This document shows positions 56,150 through 64,000 of a DNA stretch of 64,000 nt, one piece after another. This DNA comes from Rhodococcus coprophilus NBRC 100603 (GTDB taxonomy: Bacteria; Actinomycetota; Actinomycetes; Mycobacteriales; Mycobacteriaceae), in the NCBI RefSeq assembly GCF_001895045.1, contig NZ_BDAM01000007.1, positions 186,001-250,000 of the forward strand, in the 5' to 3' direction. How positions within the stretch are numbered: position 1 is the first letter of the stretch; every line of letters starts with the position of its first letter. The notes under the pieces were generated by a model that did no database searches, had not been told where the DNA came from, and saw only the letters and a list, made by a program, of their open reading frames with translations. The translations under genes were made by a program, and so were the position numbers.

Positions 56150-57121
56150 GTGACCGGAAGCACACAGACACGTCTCGGGTTCGCGTCGCTGCGGGAAGGC
56201 GGTCTCAACTGGGACGCCTTCCCGCTCCGGCTCTTCGCGAAGGGCAACGCGAAATTCTGGGACCCTGCGGACCTCGATTTCTCGCGCGACGCGGCCGACT
56301 GGGAGGCGCTCAACTCCGAGCAGCGTCGCAGCTCGACCTATCTCGTCGCCCAGTTCGTCGCGGGTGAAGAAGCCGTCACCCAGGACATCCAGCCGTTCAT
56401 GCGCGCCATGGAAGCCGAGGGGCGGATCGGCGACGAGATGTATCTGACGCAATTCTGCTTCGAGGAGGCCAAGCACCTTCAGGTGTTCCGGCTGTGGATG
56501 GACTCGGTGGGGCTCACCTCCGACCTCCACCCCTATGTCGCCGACAATCCGTTCTACCGGCAGCTCTTCTACGACGAGCTGCCGAACTCGCTGCGACTGC
56601 TCGAGTCCGATCCGTCGCCGGCCAACCAGGTGCGCGCGAGTGTCACCTACAACCACGTGATCGAGGGAAGTCTCGCGCTCACCGGCTACTACGCCTGGCA
56701 GAAAGTGTGCACGACGCGCGGCATACTTCCCGGAATGCAGGAGTTGGTCCGGCGGATCGGCGACGACGAGCGCAGGCACATGGCCTGGGGTACGTTCACG
56801 TGCCGTCGGCACGTCGCGGCAGACGACTCCAATTGGGCTGTGGTGCAGCAACGTATGAACGAGTTGCTTCCGATGGCTCTCGGCATGATCGGCTGGGTCA
56901 ACGATCAATTCGACGAACAGCCGTACGGGCTGGATCCCGACGAATTCGTTTCCTACGCCGCCGACCGGGCGGAACGGCGCCTCGGTGCCATCGAATCGGC
57001 CCGGGGTCGTCCCGTGGAGGAGATCGACCTCGACTACTCACCCGAATCTCTCGAGGAGAAGTTCGGGGCGGAGGACGCAGCGGAGCTGGCGTCGATCGGT
57101 GACGGGGGAGACGGAGCCTAG
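56150..57121 (+). CDS. R2-like ligand-binding oxidase (R2lox)
   Basis: 323 residues from the GTG at 56150. A ferritin-like four-helix protein with a Mn/Fe site. Ligand segments are [44 protein letters not shown] and [23 protein letters not shown]. The Val of EEAV and a Tyr of LTGYYAW correspond to the ether-crosslinked Val-Tyr pair of the M. tuberculosis enzyme Rv0233. It is not a ribonucleotide reductase radical subunit despite common annotation as NrdB. The substrate, probably lipid-like, is unknown. It is convergent with the next gene. Confidence 0.9.
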   Translation: MTGSTQTRLGFASLREGGLNWDAFPLRLFAKGNAKFWDPADLDFSRDAADWEALNSEQRRSSTYLVAQFVAGEEAVTQDIQPFMRAMEAEGRIGDEMYLTQFCFEEAKHLQVFRLWMDSVGLTSDLHPYVADNPFYRQLFYDELPNSLRLLESDPSPANQVRASVTYNHVIEGSLALTGYYAWQKVCTTRGILPGMQELVRRIGDDERRHMAWGTFTCRRHVAADDSNWAVVQQRMNELLPMALGMIGWVNDQFDEQPYGLDPDEFVSYAADRAERRLGAIESARGRPVEEIDLDYSPESLEEKFGAEDAAELASIGDGGDGA

Positions 57122-57133
57122 AACTGCTCGGGT

Positions 57134-58246
57134 TCAGAGCAGGAACGCGACCGCGACGACCAGCAGGAGCACTGTCACCAGCACGGCGACAGCGATCCGC
57201 ATCGTGTCCGGTCTGCCCTCCGCGGCCTCGAACGGCTCGTCGTCCGGAACGTCGGAGTCGAGGTGGGCGTCGACTGTGGTCACCACGGCGGCGGGGGACT
57301 TCTTCGTCTCGTACGGCTCGTCGAGTGCTTTCAGGCGTGCGATGCCGCCGGTGAGCACGTCGGTTTCGTCGTACGAAGGGGGCAGACCGATCCGGGTCTT
57401 CTTCGTTTCGCGCGCCGGAGTGAACCCAGCCGCGAGGATCGCCGCGCCGAGGGCGGCGGTCTGTTCCGGTCCCGGTCCGACGAGACTGCGCACCATCAGC
57501 TTCGTGGCCAGGCTGTTGGCGATTTCCTGAATGTGCGACCGGTCGCGGGCGACGAGTCCGTCACCCATCACGACGACCGCGTCGAGGTTGTCGGACAACC
57601 ACCCGAACGATCCGAGTGCGGAGGCGAGCTGCGCCGCCGGTGACGGTGAATTCTTGACGGGAACCCGGAACGCCTTCCCTACGGGCACACCCGAACGTAC
57701 AAGTGTCACAGTCGAACCCACGTCGTCGACATGATAGACCCCGACGAGCTGGCCCGGCGTCTCCGAGATCTCCGAGGCATACCAGGTGGCAGCCGCCTGG
57801 GCGTCCGAGACGAGGTCGACGTGCCGGAGATCGGCGAAATCGAGTGCCGCGCGCAGGGTGGCGACGGTCGCGGGGTCCCAGTGCGAGGGGTAGGTCGCGG
57901 TGTATCCGGGGTCGCTGTCCTTGTCCATGCCACCGAATGTCGGCAGCGGATGACATTCCGTGAGCAGACAGTGGATCGCCGTAGCCATCGCATCTTCCGC
58001 GCGGTACACACGGCCGTCGCTCGCCGAGACGCCGGCCGGGTCGCCGACGCGGGAAAGGAAACCGGTGAGCGTGCGGATTTCGTCGTCGGCCCGGGCGGAC
58101 CCGCCGAGGAAGGTCGACTCGTCCCGTCCGATGTGAAGAACGGTGTCTCGCGCGATGACGACCGGGTCGGGAGTGCCGGGTTCGTTGGACGCGACCACCG
58201 CGGTGGACACGATCCTGCCGATTCGGAGCCCCACCCCGATTGCCAT
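57134..58246 (-). CDS. Hsp70/actin-fold protein with C-terminal membrane anchor
   Basis: 370 residues. It begins MAIGVGLRIGRIVSTAVVASNE, an actin-like phosphate-1 loop. A middle ATPase half follows, with LVSDAQAAATWYASE, VGVYHVDDVGSTVTLVRSG (phosphate-2-like) and AVVVMGDGLVARDRSHIQEIANSLATKLMVRSLVGPGPEQTAALGAAILAAG (adenosine-like motif). There is no substrate-binding domain. A 60-residue linker leads to a single tail helix (MRIAVAVLVTVLLLVVAVAFLL) ending the protein, so it is tail-anchored with the ATPase in the cytoplasm. Similar proteins occur in mycolata without known function. It lies divergent from the lipase gene. Confidence 0.65.
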   Translation of the reverse strand: MAIGVGLRIGRIVSTAVVASNEPGTPDPVVIARDTVLHIGRDESTFLGGSARADDEIRTLTGFLSRVGDPAGVSASDGRVYRAEDAMATAIHCLLTECHPLPTFGGMDKDSDPGYTATYPSHWDPATVATLRAALDFADLRHVDLVSDAQAAATWYASEISETPGQLVGVYHVDDVGSTVTLVRSGVPVGKAFRVPVKNSPSPAAQLASALGSFGWLSDNLDAVVVMGDGLVARDRSHIQEIANSLATKLMVRSLVGPGPEQTAALGAAILAAGFTPARETKKTRIGLPPSYDETDVLTGGIARLKALDEPYETKKSPAAVVTTVDAHLDSDVPDDEPFEAAEGRPDTMRIAVAVLVTVLLLVVAVAFLL

Positions 58247-58546
58247 GACTCTCCCCTCGTCTGCCGATCCGGGTACATCTTGCTACCGGGATCACCCCGT
58301 GTGGTTGTGCCGCGCCGCGACCATGATCATCGTGGTTCAGGACATACCACGCAGCAGGTGTCGCGCAAGAGTCCTCCGGTCGAGTGGGCGTATCAGGACC
58401 CGCGACCGGCTTCTCGGGGCGCACATCCGGCCTGTTCGCGTCGGCTCCACTGCGAGGGCAGCATCTTACCGCTCGGTAATGTACGTGTTACAGTCCGTAC
58501 CATGTGACCGAAGGCACGCCTAGGTCCGGGATGCGGTGGAGGAAAT
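58247..58546. other. Divergent promoter region between the Hsp70-like and lipase genes
   Basis: 300 bases without a gene. The main signal is the TTACCG/CGGTAA palindrome near the lipase side. A second pair of GTAC tetramers flanks GTGTTACAGTCC (58481-58500). Confidence 0.55.
58466..58479. promoter_or_regulatory. Candidate TetR-family operator upstream of the lipase gene
   Basis: TTACCGCTCGGTAA has 6-base arms that are exact inverted complements (TTACCG/CGGTAA) with a two-base centre, about 70 bases before the lipase ATG. The form is usual for TetR-type repressors. The regulator is not adjacent. Confidence 0.5.
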
Positions 58547-59842
58547 ATGGGGATGGGCATGACCCGGAAATGGGCTGCAGCGGCGTTGACGTCGGCGGCC
58601 CTCATCGGAGGACTACTGGCGGTGCCGGCAACCGCGCACGCCGAGGGCGACTTCTACACGCCCCCCGCGCTGGAGCCTGCCGGGAATCCCGGAGACGTTC
58701 TCCGCAGCGAACCTTCCGATCTGGCGATCCGGGTCCCGACGGGCGACGGAGTCTTCCCCGCACAGGGGACTCGCATGTTGTACCGGTCGAACAACGCCAA
58801 GGGCGCCCCGAACGCTGTGGGCGGTACCTATCTCGAACCGACGGTCGCGTGGAACGGTGACGGCCCGCGCCCGCTCGTCGCGGTGGCGGTCGGTACCCAC
58901 GGTCAGGGCGACCAGTGCGCCCCGTCGCGCAATCTCGGAACGCTCGTGCAGTACAACCCGCCGCTCGACCTGTTCACCGAGTACGAGTTGTTGTCGATCA
59001 ATGCGTTTCTGCTGCAGGGCATTGCGGTCGTCGTGACCGACTACGACGGACTCGGCACCCCCGGTCACCACACGTACGTCAACCGCGCCGCCGAGGCGCA
59101 CGCGGTGCTCGATTCGGTTCGCGCGGCGCTGAACCTGCCGGGAACGAGTGTCACGCCGGACAGCCCCGTCGGGTTGTACGGATACTCGCAGGGCGGTGGC
59201 GCCAGCGGTGCCGCAGCCGAACTCGCACCCAGCTACGCCCCGGAACTGAACCTGAAGGGCGCGTACGTCGGCGCTCCTCCGGCAGACCTGCTGGCGACCC
59301 TGAAGCAGATCGACGGAACGCTCCTCACCGGCGCCGTGGGCTACACGATCAACGGACTGGTCGAGGCCTACCCGGAGATCGGCCCCGAGGTGGACGCCGA
59401 GATCAACGATCGCGGCCGCGCGATGCTCGCCTCGGTCGCGAACCAGTGCGTCCCGGAAACCGTCGCCACCCTCGCATTCCAGCGCACCGCAGACTTCACA
59501 CGTACCGGTGAACCACTCGACGTGGTGGTCGGCCGGCTTCCGCAGGTCCAGAAGGCTATCGACGAACAGCGGATCGGCCGTATGACCCCGCAGATTCCGG
59601 TGCTTCTCCAGCACGGCACGCAGGACGACACCGTCCCGTACGGTCAGGGCCGTCAGCTCGCACTGGATTGGTGCGAGAAGGGTGCGACCGTGCAGTTCCA
59701 CGCCGATCCGACGCCACCGATCCTGCCGGGATTCGTGATCAACCATGCGGTGCCGCTGTTCTCGGGCCTGCCGGTCGCGGTCCAGTATCTCGATGCGCGT
59801 CTGCGTGACGCCCCCGCGCCTTCCAACTGCGGCGCATTCTGA
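58547..59842 (+). CDS. Secreted lipase of the LIP family
   Basis: 431 residues; ATG at 58547 close to GGAGG, with in-frame ATGs two and four codons later as alternatives. A signal peptide ends near ATAHAEG. The alpha/beta hydrolase has GVAVGTHGQG-like and oxyanion segments, the nucleophile in GYSQGG, a late Asp in HGTQDDTVP and the His in INHAVPLF. The domain matches the LIP family (Candida-type lipases in actinobacteria). It probably hydrolyses extracellular triacylglycerols or esters. It is terminated by a strong bidirectional hairpin. Confidence 0.88.
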   Translation: MGMGMTRKWAAAALTSAALIGGLLAVPATAHAEGDFYTPPALEPAGNPGDVLRSEPSDLAIRVPTGDGVFPAQGTRMLYRSNNAKGAPNAVGGTYLEPTVAWNGDGPRPLVAVAVGTHGQGDQCAPSRNLGTLVQYNPPLDLFTEYELLSINAFLLQGIAVVVTDYDGLGTPGHHTYVNRAAEAHAVLDSVRAALNLPGTSVTPDSPVGLYGYSQGGGASGAAAELAPSYAPELNLKGAYVGAPPADLLATLKQIDGTLLTGAVGYTINGLVEAYPEIGPEVDAEINDRGRAMLASVANQCVPETVATLAFQRTADFTRTGEPLDVVVGRLPQVQKAIDEQRIGRMTPQIPVLLQHGTQDDTVPYGQGRQLALDWCEKGATVQFHADPTPPILPGFVINHAVPLFSGLPVAVQYLDARLRDAPAPSNCGAF

Positions 59843-59858
59843 CCGACCCTCTTACGGC

Positions 59859-59891
59859 AACGGCCCGCGCTCGTCTTGAGCGCGGGCCGTT
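59859..59891. terminator. Bidirectional terminator between lipase and acyl-CoA dehydrogenase
   Basis: AACGGCCCGCGCTC and GAGCGCGGGCCGTT form a perfect 14-base stem with a 5-base loop, placed between two convergent genes. Confidence 0.85.
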
Positions 59892-59909
59892 GTGGTTTCC
59901 CGTCGGCGC

Positions 59910-61847
59910 CTACACGACGTGGCGGGTATCCGTGATCCGGCGAGCGACGTTCTCCTCTGTGGACGGACCCGGAGTCCATTCCGCGATCCACGGCCCCGTT
60001 CCTTCGCTCGCATCCAGGATGCCGTTCTCGAGCCAGCTGTAGCGACCGTCGAGAACACCGCGGGTGAGCTTCCGATCGGGATCGTCGGTGTTGCTCCACA
60101 AGGCGTCGAACAGCGCCTCGACCCGCAGCCGCGACTGGTGGCAGAACGCATCGGCGAGTTCGTACGCGGCGTCCGCGCCCGGGTGCCCGTCTGCGCGTTG
60201 GCGTTCGGCGCGCACGCAACAGGCGGACATCGCGAACAGTTCCGCACCGATGTCGACGATGCGGCCGAGGAAGTTCTGCCGCTTCTCGAGACCACCTTGC
60301 CACCGGGCCATGCCGTAGAACGTCGACCTGGCGAGTTTGCGCGAGCTCCGTTCGACGAACCGGAGATGGGTTGCGAGAACGCCGAATTCGGTGAACGTTC
60401 CGGGAAGACGGCCCTTGCCGGCCACCAGCGAGGGCAACCACTTGGCGTAGAAGCCACCTGCCTTCGCCGCGGCGCGCGCCTTGGTCTCGAGAGATGCCTT
60501 GGGATCGATGAGGTCGCCGGCGGCACGAAGGTGCGTGTCGACGGCTTCTCGGGCCACCAGTAGCCGCATGATCTCGCTCGAGCCCTCGAAGATGCGATTG
60601 ATGCGCAGATCGCGCGACATCTGTTCTGCGGCCACGGCCCGCTCGCCGCGCGCGGCGAGCGACTCGGCTGTCTCGTAACCGCGGCCCCCACGGATCTGGA
60701 TCAGCTCGTCCGCGATGGCGCAGCCCATCTCACTGGCCCACAACTTCGCGAGCGCCGCTTCGATCCGGATGTCGTTGCGCTCTTCGTCGTTCATCTGCCC
60801 GGAGAGTTCCACCACCGACTCGAGGGCGTAGGTGGTTGCGGCGATGAACGAGATCTTGGCGGCCACCGCCTCGTGTTCGCCGAGGGCCTTGCCCCACTGC
60901 ACCCGGACCCCCGACCACTCGCGAGCGATCTTGAGTGCCCACTTGCCGGCGCCGGCGCACATCGCCGGTATGGCGAGCCGGCCGGCGTTGAGTGTCGTCA
61001 GGGCGATCTTGAGGCCGTCACCTTCACGTCCGACGAGGTTCTCAGCGGGCACGCGCACCTTGTTCATGCGCGTCAGGCCGTTCTCGATGCCTCGTAGGCC
61101 CATGAAGGAGTTGCGGTGTTCGACCGTGATGCCCGGCGAATCGGCTTCGACGACGAACGCCGAGATGCCGCCGCGATGCCCTTCGCTCTTCGGGACCCGC
61201 GCCATGACCACAAGCAGTTCGGCGATGACACCGTTCGTCGTCCACAGTTTCACGCCGTCGAGTTCGTACGCTTTGCCGTCCTCCACCGGAACCGCACTCG
61301 TGGCGAGTCGTGCGGGGTCGGATCCGACGTCCGGTTCGGTGAGCAGGAAAGCCGAGATCGCACCACGAGCGCATCGCGGAAGGAACCGCTTCTTCTGCGC
61401 GGGGGTGCCTGCGAGTTTCAGCGGTTCGGGCACACCGATGGACTGGTGTGCCGAGAGCAACGCTCCCAAGCTCGGGTGTACGCAGGCGACGAGCATCAGC
61501 GCCCGGTTGTAGGCGACCTGCGACAGTCCCAGGCCGCCGTACTCCTCGGGAATCTTCATGCCGAAGCAGCCGAGTTCGGCGAGGCCCCGGATGTAGTCGT
61601 CGGGGATGCGGGCGTCGCGTTCGATCACGGGGCCGCTCATGTCCCGGCACAGATTCCGCAGCGACGTCAGAAACTCTTCGGTGCGTGCGTCTTCGTCGGG
61701 GGTGGGGCGGGGGAACGGATGGACGAGGTCGAGCGTGAAGCGGCCGAGGAAGAGGTGTTTCGCGAACGACGGCTTGGTCCAGTCCGCCTCCCGTGCTTCT
61801 TCGGCGACCTCACGGGCCTGCTGTTCGGTGACGCGGGTGTCTGCCAT
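59910..61847 (-). CDS. Acyl-CoA dehydrogenase (FadE-type)
   Basis: 645 residues from the ATG at 61847, with CTGGAGG upstream; a longer frame lacks a ribosome site. FAD-dependent alpha,beta-dehydrogenation of acyl-CoA. The N-terminal 70 residues are an extension. The core shows FGMKIPEEYGGLGLSQVAYNRAL, SAFLLTEPDVGSDPARL (signature 1), LWTTNGVIAELLVVMAR and IQIRGGRGYETAESL. The C-terminal part (from about 470) adds a second helical domain. The catalytic Glu is likely in INRIFEGSSEIMRLLVAREAV. Architecture resembles mycobacterial FadE5-like enzymes. A CRP-type site lies upstream. Confidence 0.9.
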   Translation of the reverse strand: MADTRVTEQQAREVAEEAREADWTKPSFAKHLFLGRFTLDLVHPFPRPTPDEDARTEEFLTSLRNLCRDMSGPVIERDARIPDDYIRGLAELGCFGMKIPEEYGGLGLSQVAYNRALMLVACVHPSLGALLSAHQSIGVPEPLKLAGTPAQKKRFLPRCARGAISAFLLTEPDVGSDPARLATSAVPVEDGKAYELDGVKLWTTNGVIAELLVVMARVPKSEGHRGGISAFVVEADSPGITVEHRNSFMGLRGIENGLTRMNKVRVPAENLVGREGDGLKIALTTLNAGRLAIPAMCAGAGKWALKIAREWSGVRVQWGKALGEHEAVAAKISFIAATTYALESVVELSGQMNDEERNDIRIEAALAKLWASEMGCAIADELIQIRGGRGYETAESLAARGERAVAAEQMSRDLRINRIFEGSSEIMRLLVAREAVDTHLRAAGDLIDPKASLETKARAAAKAGGFYAKWLPSLVAGKGRLPGTFTEFGVLATHLRFVERSSRKLARSTFYGMARWQGGLEKRQNFLGRIVDIGAELFAMSACCVRAERQRADGHPGADAAYELADAFCHQSRLRVEALFDALWSNTDDPDRKLTRGVLDGRYSWLENGILDASEGTGPWIAEWTPGPSTEENVARRITDTRHVV

Positions 61848-61959
61848 TTCTGCCTCCAGAAGGGCTTGCCTACCGGCGAGTATCCACCCTCGTGTGTTGC
61901 GCGTCACAGAAATGGCTGGAATGGTACCGGCGGGTAATTGCCTGTGAAGACCCTGGATC

Positions 61960-61975
61960 TGTGAATCAGATCACA
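61960..61975. promoter_or_regulatory. CRP/GlxR-type binding site
   Basis: TGTGAATCAGATCACA is a perfect TGTGA-N6-TCACA; one more flanking C/G pair extends the arms to six bases. It lies between the acyl-CoA dehydrogenase start (113 bases away) and a small membrane protein gene (120 bases away), so it could serve either. Confidence 0.7.
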
Positions 61976-62094
61976 GCATTGCGACGGCTGCTCGAGATGC
62001 TCGGCCCGCGGATCGCGCCTACGCTCGAGTAGTCACCGTCGACGCGTCCGCCCGTCAATCCTCGTCGATCCTCGAGATCGAGTCGGAGGCGACC

Positions 62095-62283
62095 ATGGCA
62101 TTCCTGGCATCCGTACCAATTCTTCTCGCGCTCGTCGCGCTGCTGTACTTCGTCTCGTGCCGCATCGTGGACCATCAGATCCGCAGTGCCGAACGCGAAT
62201 ACGGCCGTGCACCGAGCGAGCCGACGATGGGACCCGAGCCTGCGGTGCCGCCTGTGGTGCCCGGGGTTCCCGCCCCGCGCTGA
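62095..62283 (+). CDS. Small single-helix membrane protein
   Basis: 62 residues, ATG with CGGAGG upstream. One N-terminal helix (FLASVPILLALVALLYFVSC), then a short polar part ending in a Pro-rich tail. No family was recognised. The ribosome site and position support it as a real gene. Confidence 0.6.
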   Translation: MAFLASVPILLALVALLYFVSCRIVDHQIRSAEREYGRAPSEPTMGPEPAVPPVVPGVPAPR

Positions 62284-62289
62284 CCGGGT

Positions 62290-62718
62290 TCAGTCTGCGG
62301 TGCTCGCGGTCGCGTCCGTGGCGACCGGACGAACGCGCGGAGGCTCCGGCGCGATAGGCGGGTGAGCCGGCCGACGACTCCGGTACAGCGCGACCGCACC
62401 GAGTACCAGCGCGGTGAGAGCACCCGTCGTGAGCAGGGCTTTACGGCCCGGCGACGGTGCCTTACGCCGACGGGGTGCGGGGGTGAGCGCCGCGGACTTC
62501 TCCCGCCGGACCTCCTGCGCGCGGTCGACGAAATTCTTCGTCAGTTCCAGTCCCTGGCGGGTGAGCAGGATGCCTGCCGCCGCAGAACCCTGCGCCAACG
62601 TGGCCGCGCCGTCGCCGGCAACGTGCAGCGCGTCGCTCAGGCTTCCCGATCGGGCGAGGGGATATACGAGGTCGGGGAGGGAACCGTGGCCGGTGCGGGA
62701 GTCGCTCGCCTTCTTCAT
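62290..62718 (-). CDS. cwsA: Cell wall synthesis protein CwsA
   Basis: 142 residues from the ATG at 62718. A cytoplasmic amphipathic N-terminal domain (LVYPLARSGSLSDALHVAGDGAATLAQGSAAAGILLTRQGLELTKNFVDRAQEV), a basic linker and a C-terminal helix (KALLTTGALTALVLGAVALY) with a short Pro-rich extracytoplasmic end. Position beside ppiA matches CwsA of mycobacteria (Rv0008c), which interacts with CrgA and Wag31 at the pole and septum. The sequence is weakly conserved, so the call leans on synteny and topology. Confidence 0.7.
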   Translation of the reverse strand: MKKASDSRTGHGSLPDLVYPLARSGSLSDALHVAGDGAATLAQGSAAAGILLTRQGLELTKNFVDRAQEVRREKSAALTPAPRRRKAPSPGRKALLTTGALTALVLGAVALYRSRRPAHPPIAPEPPRVRPVATDATASTAD

Positions 62719-62835
62719 GGGTTCCACTCTTCCATAAGGTCGTCTCTGTTCGGCGTCCGTCGCCGGGTGTCGTGGGAAAGGGCGTAGGGGGAAGGACTCA
62801 GTGGACGCCCGAGACAGGAATGGCACCATAGGGGA

Positions 62836-63363
62836 ATGACGTCACCGAATCAGACAGCAACCGCCACACTCCATACCAACCGCGGAGACATCGTGATCGC
62901 GCTCTTCGGCAACCACGCCCCGAAGACCGTGGAGAACTTCGTCGGCCTCGCCACGGGAACCAAGGAATACAAGTCCGCGAACGCCAAGGGCGAGTCCAGC
63001 GGACCGTTCTACGACGGCTCCGTCTTCCACCGCGTGATCGACGGCTTCATGATCCAGGGTGGCGACCCCACCGGCACCGGCCGTGGCGGCCCGGGCTACC
63101 AGTTCGGCGACGAGTTCCACCCGGAACTCCAGTTCGATCGCGGTTACCTGCTCGCCATGGCGAACGCCGGCCCGGGCACCAACGGTTCGCAGTTCTTCAT
63201 CACCGTCGGCCCGACGCCGCACCTCAACCGTCGCCACACCATCTTCGGTGAGGTCGTCGACGCCGACTCGAAGAAGGTCGTCGACGCCATCGCCACCACC
63301 AGCACCGATCGCGCCGACCGCCCGGTCGACGAGGTCGTCATCAACAGCATCACCATCTCCTGA
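62836..63363 (+). CDS. ppiA: Peptidyl-prolyl cis-trans isomerase, cyclophilin type
   Basis: 175 residues. Full cyclophilin fold: the active-site [50 protein letters not shown] and [12 protein letters not shown]. No signal peptide, so it is cytoplasmic. It corresponds to Rv0009 in the conserved order gyrA-...-ppiA-rhomboid. Divergent from cwsA. Confidence 0.96.
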   Translation: MTSPNQTATATLHTNRGDIVIALFGNHAPKTVENFVGLATGTKEYKSANAKGESSGPFYDGSVFHRVIDGFMIQGGDPTGTGRGGPGYQFGDEFHPELQFDRGYLLAMANAGPGTNGSQFFITVGPTPHLNRRHTIFGEVVDADSKKVVDAIATTSTDRADRPVDEVVINSITIS

Positions 63364-63373
63364 GAGAAGTGCC

Positions 63374-64000
63374 ATGACGAACCCCGGCTGGGGTCCTGCG
63401 GCCGAGGACGGTGGTCGGCAGCCCCAGCCGCGGTGCGTCCGCCACCCCGATCGCCCAACCCTGCTCACCTGCACACGCTGCGGCAGACCGTATTGCCCCG
63501 AGTGCCTGCGTCCGGCTGCGGTCGGGCAGCACTGTGTGGATTGTGTGGCCGAGGCAGCTCGCTCCACCCCTCAGACCCGGACCGTCGCGGGCGCGCCGGC
63601 CCGCTCGGGGAGGGCCACCCCGATCGTGACGTACACGCTGATCGCGTTGAACGTTCTGGTCTTCCTCTTCACCGCGGCGCAGTCCAGCAGTGTCATGAAC
63701 AACGAGCGGTCGTCGCCGCTGTTCCTCGACTGGGCACTGTGGCCTCCGGCGATCGCCGTCAACGGCGAGTACATCCGCATTCTGGGTAGCGGATTCCTGC
63801 ACTTCGGAGTGATCCATCTTGCGGTCAACATGTTCGCGCTGTGGATCATCGGCCGCGACACCGAACTGGTTCTCGGGCGTGCTCGCTACCTGTCCGTCTA
63901 TCTGATCTCGATCCTCGGCGGCTCCGCAGCGGTGATGTTGTTGCAGACGGGAGCCGTCACCGCCGGCGCGTCCGGCGCGGTCTTCGGGCTGCTCGGGGCA
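63374..64000 (+). CDS. Rhomboid family intramembrane serine protease (3' end outside window)
   Basis: The first 209 codons are present. The N-terminus has a zinc-binding B-box-like motif (RCVRHPDRPTLLTCTRCGRPYCPECLRPAAVGQHCVDC). The rhomboid domain starts near TPIVTYTLIALNVLVFLFTAA, with the L1 loop WPPAI, a HLAVNMFALWIIGRDTELVLGRARYLSVYLISILGG helix pair, and the catalytic Ser in AGASGAVFGLLGA at the window edge. The catalytic His lies outside. Confidence 0.92.
   Translation, partial: MTNPGWGPAAEDGGRQPQPRCVRHPDRPTLLTCTRCGRPYCPECLRPAAVGQHCVDCVAEAARSTPQTRTVAGAPARSGRATPIVTYTLIALNVLVFLFTAAQSSSVMNNERSSPLFLDWALWPPAIAVNGEYIRILGSGFLHFGVIHLAVNMFALWIIGRDTELVLGRARYLSVYLISILGGSAAVMLLQTGAVTAGASGAVFGLLGA

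Noticed and set aside
56150-57121. Annotation as ribonucleotide reductase beta subunit NrdB
   Set aside because: Sequence around all metal ligands matches R2lox (Rv0233-like), and no large-subunit gene is nearby.

Overview
The window is high-GC actinobacterial chromosome spanning the replication origin. The core gene order is that of mycolic-acid bacteria: pcnA, nudix, murJ, sigM, trxB, trxA, cwlM, parB, parA, rsmG, khpB, yidC, yidD, rnpA, rpmH, dnaA, dnaN, recF, gyrB, gyrA, tRNA-Ile, tRNA-Ala, ppiA. Gene content suggests Rhodococcus or a close relative; the species cannot be told from the sequence. No phage, insertion sequence or CRISPR array was seen.

Layout. (1) 1-12104: the end of an MFS transporter, then a molybdenum island on the minus strand: a fused diflavin nitrate reductase, a two-gene NAD-linked molybdenum formate dehydrogenase, a small HTH-TOBE regulator, and modABC for molybdate uptake. 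(2) 12265-29716: envelope and redox genes: CCA-adding enzyme, nudix hydrolase, a DUF6049-like secreted protein, MurJ with a kinase-like tail, SigM with its anti-sigma factor, a TetR/old-yellow-enzyme pair, TrxB/TrxA with a SigH-type promoter, CwlM, a GNAT-like protein, and ParB/ParA. (3) 29678-31093: a centromere with six parS sites. (4) 30414-33835: rsmG, and a rpmH-rnpA-yidD-yidC-khpB operon that ends in its own terminator. (5) 33836-36601: dnaA with paired DnaA boxes upstream, and oriC between dnaA and dnaN. (6) 36602-53582: dnaN, recF, a DciA-like gene, gyrB, gyrA, a DUF3566 membrane protein, tRNA-Ile, a 33-residue DLW-39-type peptide and tRNA-Ala. (7) 53792-64000: a copper-chaperone/Dyp-peroxidase group, an R2-like ligand-binding oxidase, an Hsp70/actin-fold tail-anchored protein, a secreted lipase, an acyl-CoA dehydrogenase, CwsA, PpiA and the start of a rhomboid protease.

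The most unusual part lies between gyrB and gyrA (42196-49141). It is a complete conservon (sensor kinase, roadblock/LC7, DUF742, small GTPase) followed in the same operon by two MHYT-type membrane proteins. One of these keeps its His/Met metal motifs and the other has lost nearly all of them. The operon is preceded by a perfect CRP/GlxR-type site placed in the loop of a long hairpin. In mycobacteria a conservon operon (mfp) is tied to DNA gyrase through the pentapeptide protein MfpA, so finding a conservon inside the gyrase locus is suggestive. This is the best candidate for an undescribed system here.

All start choices, motif calls and binding sites were read by eye. No database search or folding calculation was run.
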